Of a DNA stretch of 5,262 nt, positions 1 to 5,262 are shown in pieces (the first letter of the stretch is position 1; each line of letters begins with the position of its first letter). The DNA comes from Bauldia sp. (lineage in GTDB: Bacteria; Pseudomonadota; Alphaproteobacteria; Rhizobiales; Kaistiaceae): NCBI GenBank assembly GCA_020442095.1, contig JAGRKY010000028.1, positions 1 through 5,262 of the forward strand, in the 5' to 3' direction. The notes beneath the pieces were generated by a model. It was not told where the DNA came from. It saw only the letters and a program-made list of their open reading frames with translations, and ran no database searches. Both the position numbers and the translations under genes were made by a program.

Positions 1-725
1 ACGTCGCCGCTGCCGCCACCCTCGGCGAGGAGCGTGACGCGCTCGGTCCGGCTGCCGCTGATCTCGCCGCGATTGTCCTTCTCCTCCACCGCCGGCTCGG
101 CCGGATAGGCGGCGATGCCGTCTATCGCGACCTGGGGCAGAAGCGTTGGCAGAAACATGGGCGAAACGCCCTCGATGGTCGCCGTCACGGTCCGGATGAC
201 GCTGTCGCCCGGTTTCATGTCGCCGGGCGTTCCGTCGATCTGCTCGGTCAGTTCGAGGCGATCGGCGGCGATGAACGGGTCGAGGCCTTCGGCCCCTTCC
301 GGGATGACGCCGGTGAACTTCAGCGGGTCGGTGCGGAGGGTTGCCTGGATCGGCTTGCTGGTCTCCGGATCGGCATAGGTGATGACGACATCCTGGGGCG
401 GGATGGCGAATGTTCCGGCGATCATCGGCGAGATCCGGTAGCGCCGGGTGATGCCCGACCACGTCTCGCCATCGATGCGCTTGCTGGTCGGGCCGGTCGA
501 CCCTTCCGGCAGCCGGACGAGGAGGTTCGGTGTCTCGAAACTCGGCCAGACCGGCGGCTTGGGCATGAAGGTCGGGACGAGGACCGTCAGGCGGAGGCTG
601 AGCATCTCGCCGGGGATCGCCTCGGTCTGCTCGACGGTGACCTCGAGAATTGGAGCGGAGCCCTGTTGCGCCAGCACGGGCGGCGCGAGGAGGAGGGCAA
701 GCAGGAAGAGGACGGCCCGTCTCAC
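1..725 (-). CDS. batD: BatD-like exported protein, N-terminal part (3' end beyond window)
   Basis: From GTG 725 the frame stays open to the left edge, giving 241 complete residues. It begins with a textbook signal peptide: basic RR, a hydrophobic core of Leu/Ala, and PPVLA before QQG, so cleavage is likely after residue 19. A first beta-rich domain follows (about 25-135). It has features seen in BatD proteins: VEQTEAIPGEMLSLRLTVLV (31-50), KPPVWPSFETPNLLVRLPEG (56-75), a segment RRYRISPMIAGTFAIPP (94-110) and VVITYADP (113-120). A second beta-rich domain begins near 155, with KPGDSVIRTVTATIEGVSPM (171-190). BatD proteins usually continue with more such domains and a C-terminal membrane helix, which would lie outside the window. 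It acts in the periplasm or on its inner-membrane face, probably with the two VWA proteins; its molecular role is unknown. The GTG overlaps the TGA of the VWA-TPR gene (GTGA, 725-722). Family assignment rests on the signal peptide, motif resemblance and position last in the operon. Confidence 0.88.
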   Translation of the reverse strand, partial: MRRAVLFLLALLLAPPVLAQQGSAPILEVTVEQTEAIPGEMLSLRLTVLVPTFMPKPPVWPSFETPNLLVRLPEGSTGPTSKRIDGETWSGITRRYRISPMIAGTFAIPPQDVVITYADPETSKPIQATLRTDPLKFTGVIPEGAEGLDPFIAADRLELTEQIDGTPGDMKPGDSVIRTVTATIEGVSPMFLPTLLPQVAIDGIAAYPAEPAVEEKDNRGEISGSRTERVTLLAEGGGSGD

Positions 726-2257
726 TGCGGCGACTCCGGCGCGCCCTGCCGGGCGGCTTCGATCGCGAAGCGGTAGCGCAGGAAGTCGCCGGTCCTGGTG
801 TCGACGGTGTTCATCCATTGCTCCGCCGTCATCAGTCCGGGCGCATCGCTCGGCTCCGCCTCGATCCGGGTGTCGGCGCCGCGGTTCGCTTCGTTGTCGA
901 AGACGATCTCATCGGCGCCTATGCCGAGCTCTTCGCCGGTGTCTTCCTGTTCGCGGACCCGTTCGACATGCTCGACGATCTGCCGGGCGACCTCGAGGTT
1001 GGCGGCGGCACCCGGATAGTCCGGATCGCGTGTGAGCGCCGTCTCGAAGGCACGGACGCCATCGCGATAGCGGCGCGACTTGATATAGGCCATGCCCTGG
1101 ACGAAGGCTGCCTCGGCGGTCTCGACGCGACCGAGGACTTCGGTCGCCTGCTCGTATTGTCCGTCGCGATAGAGCGCATAGCCGCGCCACATCGGATCGA
1201 CGAACAGCTCCGCGGCACGGCCGAAGTCCTTCCGGTCATAGGCGCGCTGGCCCTGCTGGTCGGGGGTGAAGAACCAGTCGGCTATCCCGTCGGCCCGGGC
1301 CGGATGCGGGGTCTGCAAGCCGGCGGCGAGCGCGACCAGGACCGCCCAGCGCATCGTCCAGCCGCGCCGGAACCAGAGCAGGATCAGGAGGGCCGCCGGC
1401 AGGGCGAGCCAGGGTCCGCGGTCTTGCCAGGGCTGGTCGGAATTCTCGAGCATCGCCTGGCGATAGGCCGCGTTGAGCAGCCGGTCGATCTGGCGGACAT
1501 CAGAGTCGTCGGGCGTGACCGGAATGACGGGCACGCTCAGCTGATCGAAGCCGCGATCCCGTATTCCATCCGGGAGCATCGACAGCACGGCGACGGGAAC
1601 CGAGGATTCGTTCAGCGCGGCAACGTCGGCCGGGTCGAGCGAGTCGGCGACGAAGAGGATACCGCCCGGCATGCTTTCCTGCGCCAGCAACCCGGTCGAG
1701 AGCTGCAAGGCGTTTCCGGCGAGCGCGCCCTCCACCGGCATGATCTCTGGAGAGAGACCCTCGAGATAGGGCGTCATAACCGACGGGTCTTCGGTCATCG
1801 GCACGACGACATGGGCGCTCCCCGCATAGGCGACGAGCGCCGTCCTGGCGCCGGCCCGGAGCTTGAGAAAATCGCGGGTCTTCTGCTTGCCGCGTTCGAG
1901 GCGCGACGGTGCGACATCGGTGTCTTCCATCGACGGCGTCACCTTGAGGGCGATGGCGACCGGGGCCGACTGGGCGACGAACGGGTCGGGCATGCGCGAC
2001 CAGGTCGGACCCGCGACTCCAATCGCCAGCAGCGACATTGCGACGAGCACCCCGTCGATCGGATGGAACTGGCGGCCGCCCAGCTGGCCGACGGTCAGTG
2101 CCGCGCGCAGATGCGGCGCGAGGCCGTCGGCCGGGACGTCCCGCCGCGTCCGGGATCGGCGGACGACCCACCAGAGCAGCACGATGACCGGCAACAGGAG
2201 CAGCCATAGCGGCCGGATGAAGTGGAAGGCGTCGATGATCACGGCGAGACTGCTCAT
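722..2257 (-). CDS. batB: BatB/BatC-type VWA-TPR fusion membrane protein with degenerate metal site
   Basis: This 511-residue protein joins a BatB-like VWA region to a BatC-like TPR region. Order: membrane helix at about 16-33 followed by RRSRTRR, second helix about 68-84, VWA domain about 97-275, third helix about 282-296, fourth helix about 303-317, then TPR-like repeats about 331-425. TPR cues are DQQGQRAYDRKDFGRAAELF, WRGYALYRDGQYEQA, and a third unit ending ALTRDPDYPGAAANLEV. An acidic linker (about 436-470) leads to a C-terminal motif AEQWMNTVDTRTGDFLRYRF (478-497) like that ending other VWA-TPR proteins. By charge, both VWA and TPR face the periplasm. The metal site is degraded: the DxSxS position reads KVTPS (105-109), and the expected Thr region reads EGALAGNAL with no Thr; only Ser109 and Asp205 (VADSLD) remain. 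The VWA domain therefore probably serves as a scaffold without classical metal binding. ATGA overlap upstream and GTGA overlap downstream place it in the operon. In some bacteria BatB and BatC are separate genes. Confidence 0.92.
   Translation of the reverse strand: MSSLAVIIDAFHFIRPLWLLLLPVIVLLWWVVRRSRTRRDVPADGLAPHLRAALTVGQLGGRQFHPIDGVLVAMSLLAIGVAGPTWSRMPDPFVAQSAPVAIALKVTPSMEDTDVAPSRLERGKQKTRDFLKLRAGARTALVAYAGSAHVVVPMTEDPSVMTPYLEGLSPEIMPVEGALAGNALQLSTGLLAQESMPGGILFVADSLDPADVAALNESSVPVAVLSMLPDGIRDRGFDQLSVPVIPVTPDDSDVRQIDRLLNAAYRQAMLENSDQPWQDRGPWLALPAALLILLWFRRGWTMRWAVLVALAAGLQTPHPARADGIADWFFTPDQQGQRAYDRKDFGRAAELFVDPMWRGYALYRDGQYEQATEVLGRVETAEAAFVQGMAYIKSRRYRDGVRAFETALTRDPDYPGAAANLEVARQIVEHVERVREQEDTGEELGIGADEIVFDNEANRGADTRIEAEPSDAPGLMTAEQWMNTVDTRTGDFLRYRFAIEAARQGAPESPQ
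734..737 (-). promoter_or_regulatory. Shine-Dalgarno site for the BatD gene (supports GTG start)
   Basis: GGAG on the minus strand lies 8 bases before GTG at 725. Together with the signal peptide that begins exactly at this GTG, it decides the BatD start. Confidence 0.65.
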
Positions 2258-3237
2258 GCCACGGCCCTCCGGCGCGAGCCACCATAGAGGGCGGCCACCG
2301 TCCCCAACACGATGAGCAGGGCGATAGCCAGCGGAATGTAGGCGAGCGACTGCCGCGGCCGATAGGACAGGGTTTCGACATCCCGCGGGGCGAGCGCGTC
2401 GATCCTGTCATAGACGCTGGTCAGCGCCGCCTCGTCGTCGGCGAAGAAATATTCGCCGCCGGTCCGTGACGCGATGTCCTTCAGGGTATCGACGTCGACG
2501 CGGTCTTCGCCGGTCGCGTCGGGATCGCCGACACCGATCGTGTAGATCTCGACGCCCGCGCCCGCGGCGATCTCGGCGGCATTGACCGGGCTCATCCTGC
2601 TTGCGGTGTCGCCGCCGTCGGACAGCAGGATCAGCAGGCGCTGGTCTATGTCGCTCGCCTCGAAGGTCCGTATCGAGAGGCCGATCGCATCGCCGAGCGC
2701 GGTATGCGGCCCGGCCATGCCGACCTCCGTCCGGTCGAGCAGCTCGAGGATGGTGTTGAGGTCTTCGGTCAGCGGCGCCTGGACGTAGGCCTTCGAGCCG
2801 AAGACGATCAGCGCGATGCGCTCGCCTTCCCGACCCTCGATGAATTTCCGCACGACATCGCGCACTGCGGCGAAGCGTTGCTGCCTCTGGCCGTCTGGCA
2901 TGATGAAGTCGCGCTTGTCCATCGAGCCCGAAATGTCGATCGCAAGCACGATGTCGCGAGCGGCGCGGGTGACCTCGATCGGCGCGCCGACCCGCTCCGG
3001 TTGGGCAAGGGCCAGCACGACGAGGCACCAGCAGGCGATGGCGGCGATCATCTGGAGGCGCGTGCGCGACAGGACGACAGCGCCGGTGCGCGCCTCCGTC
3101 CCGGCGGCCGTGACGATATGGCGGAAGAAGGGAAAGCGCAGCGCCGGCACATGCTCGCGATGCGGCGGCGCGAAGCGCCAGACGAGAAGCGGCAGCGGCA
3201 GAGCCAGGAGCGCCCATGGGAAAGCGAGCGAGATCAC
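2254..3237 (-). CDS. batA: BatA-like membrane-anchored VWA domain protein, intact metal site
   Basis: From GTG 3237 this is a 327-residue protein of the BatA (aerotolerance) VWA family. Order: a hydrophobic helix at about 4-20 in an N-terminal aerotolerance region with the family-like ALRFPFF (32-38), a second helix at about 61-79, a VWA domain at about 95-280, and a C-terminal helix at about 298-318 ending in basic residues. The metal-ion-dependent adhesion site is complete: DISGS (101-105), Thr179 in GPHTALGDAI, and Asp207 in LLSDGGD. It should therefore bind a divalent metal and a partner. Charge distribution places the VWA domain in the periplasm. The start is set by a GGAGG site and by GTGA overlap with the DUF4381 stop; the reading frame stays open upstream to 3621 but only as a shadow. 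Its stop overlaps the next start (ATGA). The symbol follows the Bat nomenclature; orthology to the Bacteroides gene is by family only, and the partner is unknown. Confidence 0.93.
   Translation of the reverse strand: MISLAFPWALLALPLPLLVWRFAPPHREHVPALRFPFFRHIVTAAGTEARTGAVVLSRTRLQMIAAIACWCLVVLALAQPERVGAPIEVTRAARDIVLAIDISGSMDKRDFIMPDGQRQQRFAAVRDVVRKFIEGREGERIALIVFGSKAYVQAPLTEDLNTILELLDRTEVGMAGPHTALGDAIGLSIRTFEASDIDQRLLILLSDGGDTASRMSPVNAAEIAAGAGVEIYTIGVGDPDATGEDRVDVDTLKDIASRTGGEYFFADDEAALTSVYDRIDALAPRDVETLSYRPRQSLAYIPLAIALLIVLGTVAALYGGSRRRAVA
2265..2270 (-). promoter_or_regulatory. Shine-Dalgarno site for the VWA-TPR gene
   Basis: GGAGGG on the minus strand lies 7 bases before the ATG at 2257, inside the end of the BatA-like gene. 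It supports independent initiation at this ATG in addition to coupling through the ATGA overlap. Confidence 0.75.
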
Positions 3238-3731
3238 GAGCCCGCCTCCGTCGCCGCCACCCGATGATGGCGGATCCAGCGGGCGGCGAGATCGCCGAGG
3301 CCTGGCGCCGTCGCAGCCGCTTCGCGGGCATAGGGGGCGGTGACGAGGGTCGCGCCCGGCCCGTCGGTGAAGGCGCCCTTGCCGCCGGTCCTGTCGAGAA
3401 AGGCGAGCCAATCCTTGCCGGCGAGGTCCGCCACCTGCTCCCGCGGCCAGGCGGCAAGCGCGACGCGCCGCAGGATCGGGGCGATCGCCACCGGATCGTC
3501 GCCGGCCACGGCAAGCTCGGCCAGCGCCGCCCGGCGGTAGGCATTGGCTTGCCATCGCCGGATTCCGCGCCAAAGCAGCCAGGCGAGGATGAGCACCACG
3601 ATGGCGGCAAGGACGGTCCATCCCGCCGTCTCGGGCGTCATCGATATGGGCGGCGGCGGGTGCGGCTCGGCAAGCTGGTTGATCAGGTCGACGAGCGTGA
3701 TCGGCGCGGCGGCTGCGTCTTCGCCGTTCAT
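3234..3731 (-). CDS. DUF4381 family single-pass membrane protein
   Basis: This is a 165-residue protein of the DUF4381 family, a small membrane protein found almost only in MoxR-VWA operons between the DUF58 and BatA-like genes. The N-terminus has a short segment ITLVDLINQLAEPHPPPP (residues 11-28), typical of the family. One clear membrane helix lies at about 37-55, followed at once by a basic stretch (RGIRRWQANAYRR, 55-67). By the positive-inside rule this puts the C-terminal domain in the cytoplasm. That domain contains ILRRVALAAWPREQVADLAG (86-105) and a WLAFLDRTGG segment (108-117), both family-like. The ATG overlaps the TGA of the DUF58 gene (ATGA, 3731-3728). The upstream Shine-Dalgarno is weak (only a G-run within 20 bases), so translation may depend on coupling to DUF58. 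Function is unknown. Its position and topology suggest an adaptor between the cytoplasmic MoxR/DUF58 pair and the membrane VWA proteins, which is inference. Confidence 0.88.
   Translation of the reverse strand: MNGEDAAAAPITLVDLINQLAEPHPPPPISMTPETAGWTVLAAIVVLILAWLLWRGIRRWQANAYRRAALAELAVAGDDPVAIAPILRRVALAAWPREQVADLAGKDWLAFLDRTGGKGAFTDGPGATLVTAPYAREAAATAPGLGDLAARWIRHHRVAATEAGS
3245..3249 (-). promoter_or_regulatory. Shine-Dalgarno site for the BatA-like gene (decides a GTG start)
   Basis: GGAGG on the minus strand lies 7 bases before GTG at 3237. It fixes the start of the BatA-like gene at this GTG. The much longer in-frame reading from an ATG at 3621 would run through the whole C-terminal half of the DUF4381 gene and gives an Arg/Pro-rich, nonsense-like N-terminus. 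Confidence 0.8.
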
Positions 3732-4708
3732 CCCGGGCCGAGCCCCATCAGCCGCCTAAGCTGCGGCAGGGTCTCCTCGGCGGAAGACAGCGGCAGAACC
3801 GGCACGCCGAGCGTGCGCTGCCAATCCAGAATCTCGGCGAGGCGACCACGCGCCATGTCGCGCAAATTCCTGTGTTGGGTCGTGTTGCCGGTGTCGACTT
3901 CGGCCTGAAGCTCGCCATCGGACACGACCAGCCGCAGCCCCTCCGGAAATTCCTCCGCAAATGGGTCGGAAACGAGGACGAGGACGAGATCGTTGTGCCG
4001 GGAGAGGCCGGAGACCAGACGATGGGTCTCCTCGTCGATCTGGTCGAAATCGCTGAGGACGATGATGAGGTGATTGCGCGGGGCAATGCGGGCGACCGCG
4101 CGCAGGACTCGGGTCAATGAAATCGGCGGCACATTCGGCGCGTCGGCGCGAAGCGCGCCATTGGCGTCGGCGAGCGCGGTGAGGAAGCGGTTCAGGGTTG
4201 CCCGGTTCCGCTCGGGCCGGATTTCGGCGATCTGCTCGTCGCCGAAGACGATGCCGCCGACCCGGTCGCCCTGGTCGAGGATGCGGTAGGCGGCCAGTGC
4301 GGCGGCCTCGGCGGCGGTGACGCTCTTCATGTTGAGCGTGGAGCCGAAGAACATCGACATGCGCTGGTCGACGACGATCAGGGCGGGACGGTCGCGCTCC
4401 TCGGTCATGACGCGGACGTGGGGCGAGCCGGTGCGGGCCGTCACCTTCCAGTCGATGGTGCGGACGTCGTCGCCCGGCATGTAGTCGCGCAGTTCCTCGA
4501 AATTGAGGCCGCGTCCGCGCAGGCGGGAGGCGTGGCGTCCGTTGAGGACCGAGCGCGCCGGCTGGCGCGGCAGGAAGGTGAGGCTGCGCGCCCGGCCCTC
4601 CAGGCCGCGCAGATGGTCGAGCGTTACGTGAATCCGCGGGTCGTCCCCCGCCTGCTGCCCTGCCGGGGGGAGCGTGCCTGTTCTGGTCCGTGCGGCCCGA
4701 TCGCGCAT
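3728..4708 (-). CDS. DUF58 domain-containing protein (MoxR partner)
   Basis: DUF58 proteins are regular companions of MoxR ATPases and carry a divergent VWA-like fold; their biochemical role is unsettled. From ATG 4708 the protein has 326 residues. The diagnostic DUF58 block is complete: GRGLNFEELRDYMPGDD (residues 65-81), then VRTIDWKVTAR (82-92) and a TEERDRP segment (102-108). A VWA-like strand follows with DQRMSM at 114-119, where the classical DxSxS would sit. Later come IIVLSDFD (215-222) and a C-terminal half ending in a Leu/Arg helix. I see no signal peptide and no membrane segment, so it is probably cytoplasmic, whereas some DUF58 relatives carry two N-terminal helices. An upstream in-frame ATG at 4897 would add 63 residues that overlap MoxR and look like out-of-frame translation (Arg/Pro-rich). 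The start at 4708 has a good ribosome site and fits the family. Its stop overlaps the next start (ATGA). Confidence 0.93.
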   Translation of the reverse strand: MRDRAARTRTGTLPPAGQQAGDDPRIHVTLDHLRGLEGRARSLTFLPRQPARSVLNGRHASRLRGRGLNFEELRDYMPGDDVRTIDWKVTARTGSPHVRVMTEERDRPALIVVDQRMSMFFGSTLNMKSVTAAEAAALAAYRILDQGDRVGGIVFGDEQIAEIRPERNRATLNRFLTALADANGALRADAPNVPPISLTRVLRAVARIAPRNHLIIVLSDFDQIDEETHRLVSGLSRHNDLVLVLVSDPFAEEFPEGLRLVVSDGELQAEVDTGNTTQHRNLRDMARGRLAEILDWQRTLGVPVLPLSSAEETLPQLRRLMGLGPG

Positions 4709-4713
4709 CCGCG

Positions 4714-4719
4714 CCTCCC
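4714..4719 (-). promoter_or_regulatory. Shine-Dalgarno site for the DUF58 gene
   Basis: On the minus strand the gap between the MoxR stop and the next ATG reads GGGAGGCGCGG. GGGAGG sits 5 bases before the ATG at 4708. This supports starting the DUF58 protein there rather than further upstream inside the MoxR gene. Confidence 0.75.
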
Positions 4720-5262
4720 TCAGGGCAGCGCCACCTGGCGGATGATCTCGGCGACGACCTGGTCCGGGGTCACGCCTTCGCCCTGGGCTTCGTAGCTGAG
4801 GCCGAGTCGATGGCGCATGACGTCCGGCGCGATGGCGCGGACATCCTCGGGGTCGACATAATCCCGGCCGGACAGCCAGGCGTGGGTCCTGCCGCATTTG
4901 TCGAGGGCGAGGCTCGCGCGCGGGCTCGCGCCGATCTCGATCCAGCGCTTGAGGTCGGGTCCGAATTCCGCCGGGATGCGGGTCGCGTTGACCAGGTCGG
5001 CCATGTAGCGATCCATGGCGTCCGAAACGTGGATCGCACCGATCTCGCGGCGGGCGGCGAATACCGCTTCCTGCGGGATGGGGGCGACGGCCTCCCTTTT
5101 AGGCTTGTCCGCAGGCTCGGCATTGGCCTCGATTTCCTCGCCACGGACGAGGCGGATGACCTCGACCTCGTCCTCGACCGGCGGGTAGGTGATGTTCACA
5201 TGCATCAGGAACCGGTCGAGCTGCGCCTCGGGAAGGGGATAGGTGCCTTCCTGCTCGATGGG
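4720..5262 (-). CDS. MoxR-family AAA+ ATPase, C-terminal part (5' end beyond window)
   Basis: MoxR proteins are cytoplasmic AAA+ ATPases believed to act as chaperones that remodel or load metal on VWA-domain partners. The visible 180 residues start in frame at the window edge and end at a TGA at 4722-4720. They open with the family signature [13 protein letters not shown] (visible residues 6-18), the conserved MoxR block before the lid domain. A strand MHVNITYP follows, then a lid domain. [10 protein letters not shown] (visible residues 111-120) matches the sensor-2 region, with Arg115 as the likely sensor-2 arginine. The Walker A and B motifs must lie upstream, outside the window, so ATPase competence cannot be judged here. 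A Met at 5205 is internal, because the conserved signature lies before it. A short charged, proline-containing linker (visible residues about 42-62) precedes the lid. It is the first visible gene of the operon, with the DUF58 gene starting 11 bases after its stop. Family assignment is firm; the substrate is unknown. Confidence 0.95.
   Translation of the reverse strand, partial: PIEQEGTYPLPEAQLDRFLMHVNITYPPVEDEVEVIRLVRGEEIEANAEPADKPKREAVAPIPQEAVFAARREIGAIHVSDAMDRYMADLVNATRIPAEFGPDLKRWIEIGASPRASLALDKCGRTHAWLSGRDYVDPEDVRAIAPDVMRHRLGLSYEAQGEGVTPDQVVAEIIRQVALP

Noticed and set aside
650..2209. A 519-codon open frame on the plus strand, antisense to the VWA-TPR gene
   Set aside because: Its product is rich in Arg/Gly/Asp/His with no recognisable domain, and it covers a gene with clear family motifs on the other strand. 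Long antisense frames arise readily in GC-rich genes with G/C third positions.
722..2257. Degenerate VWA metal site as a sign of a pseudogene
   Set aside because: The full 511-residue frame is open, all membrane helices, TPR units and the C-terminal motif are preserved, and a good ribosome site is present, so this looks like a specialised protein rather than decay.
2704..3267. Plus-strand open frames of 187 and 175 codons (2704-3267, 2816-3343) opposite the BatA-like gene
   Set aside because: Low-complexity Arg/Ala/Asp-rich products with no motifs, opposite a well-supported VWA domain; treated as shadows.
2408..3610. A 400-codon minus-strand frame overlapping the DUF4381 and BatA-like genes
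   Set aside because: The product is dominated by Arg, Pro, Ala and Ser, as expected from a shifted frame of GC-rich genes. The alternative frames hold the conserved membrane helices and VWA motifs.
3216..3908. A 230-codon plus-strand frame opposite DUF4381 and the DUF58 C-terminus
   Set aside because: No recognisable domain, biased composition, and it spans a junction between two supported minus-strand genes.
4709..4719. Possible promoter or terminator between MoxR and DUF58
   Set aside because: The gap is only 11 bases and is fully explained by a ribosome-binding site; no hairpin or -35/-10 pair fits.
1..5262. CRISPR arrays, tRNA/rRNA genes, insertion sequences, inverted or direct repeats
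   Set aside because: None seen by eye on either strand; the window is almost entirely explained by six coding regions.

Overview
This is a GC-rich window packed with coding sequence. All six genes lie on the minus strand and read from high to low coordinates, and there is no intergenic space of any size. Codon use (third positions mostly G/C), GTG starts and protein style suggest a high-GC proteobacterium, most likely an alphaproteobacterium. That placement is inference from style and gene order, not from a marker gene.

Layout in transcription order: (1) the C-terminal part of a MoxR-type AAA+ ATPase (4720-5262, its 5' part lies beyond the right edge); (2) a soluble DUF58 protein (3728-4708); (3) a small single-pass DUF4381 membrane protein (3234-3731); (4) a BatA-type membrane-anchored von Willebrand factor A (VWA) protein with an intact metal site (2254-3237); (5) a BatB/BatC-type fusion of a membrane-anchored VWA domain and a TPR domain, whose metal site is degenerate (722-2257); (6) the N-terminal 241 residues of a BatD-type exported protein (1-725, running off the left edge). 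The first junction has an 11-base gap holding a strong Shine-Dalgarno. The other four are 4-base start/stop overlaps (ATGA, GTGA, ATGA, GTGA), so the genes form one operon that is probably translationally coupled.

Together this is the MoxR-VWA ('Bat', named after Bacteroides aerotolerance) locus. In this class of system a MoxR AAA+ ATPase is thought to act as a chaperone on VWA-domain partners, with DUF58, DUF4381 and BatD as regular companions. From positive-inside charge patterns I infer that MoxR, DUF58 and the DUF4381 C-terminal domain are cytoplasmic, while both VWA domains, the TPR domain and BatD face the periplasm. The substrate of such systems is not known in general and cannot be read from this window.

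The arrangement is a known type, not a new system. The observations most worth a second look are the loss of most metal-ligand residues in the second VWA domain beside an intact first one, the chain of overlapping genes, and the predicted split of the machine across the membrane. No RNA genes, mobile elements, repeats, CRISPR arrays, promoters or terminators were found. The operon's promoter and terminator should lie outside the window.
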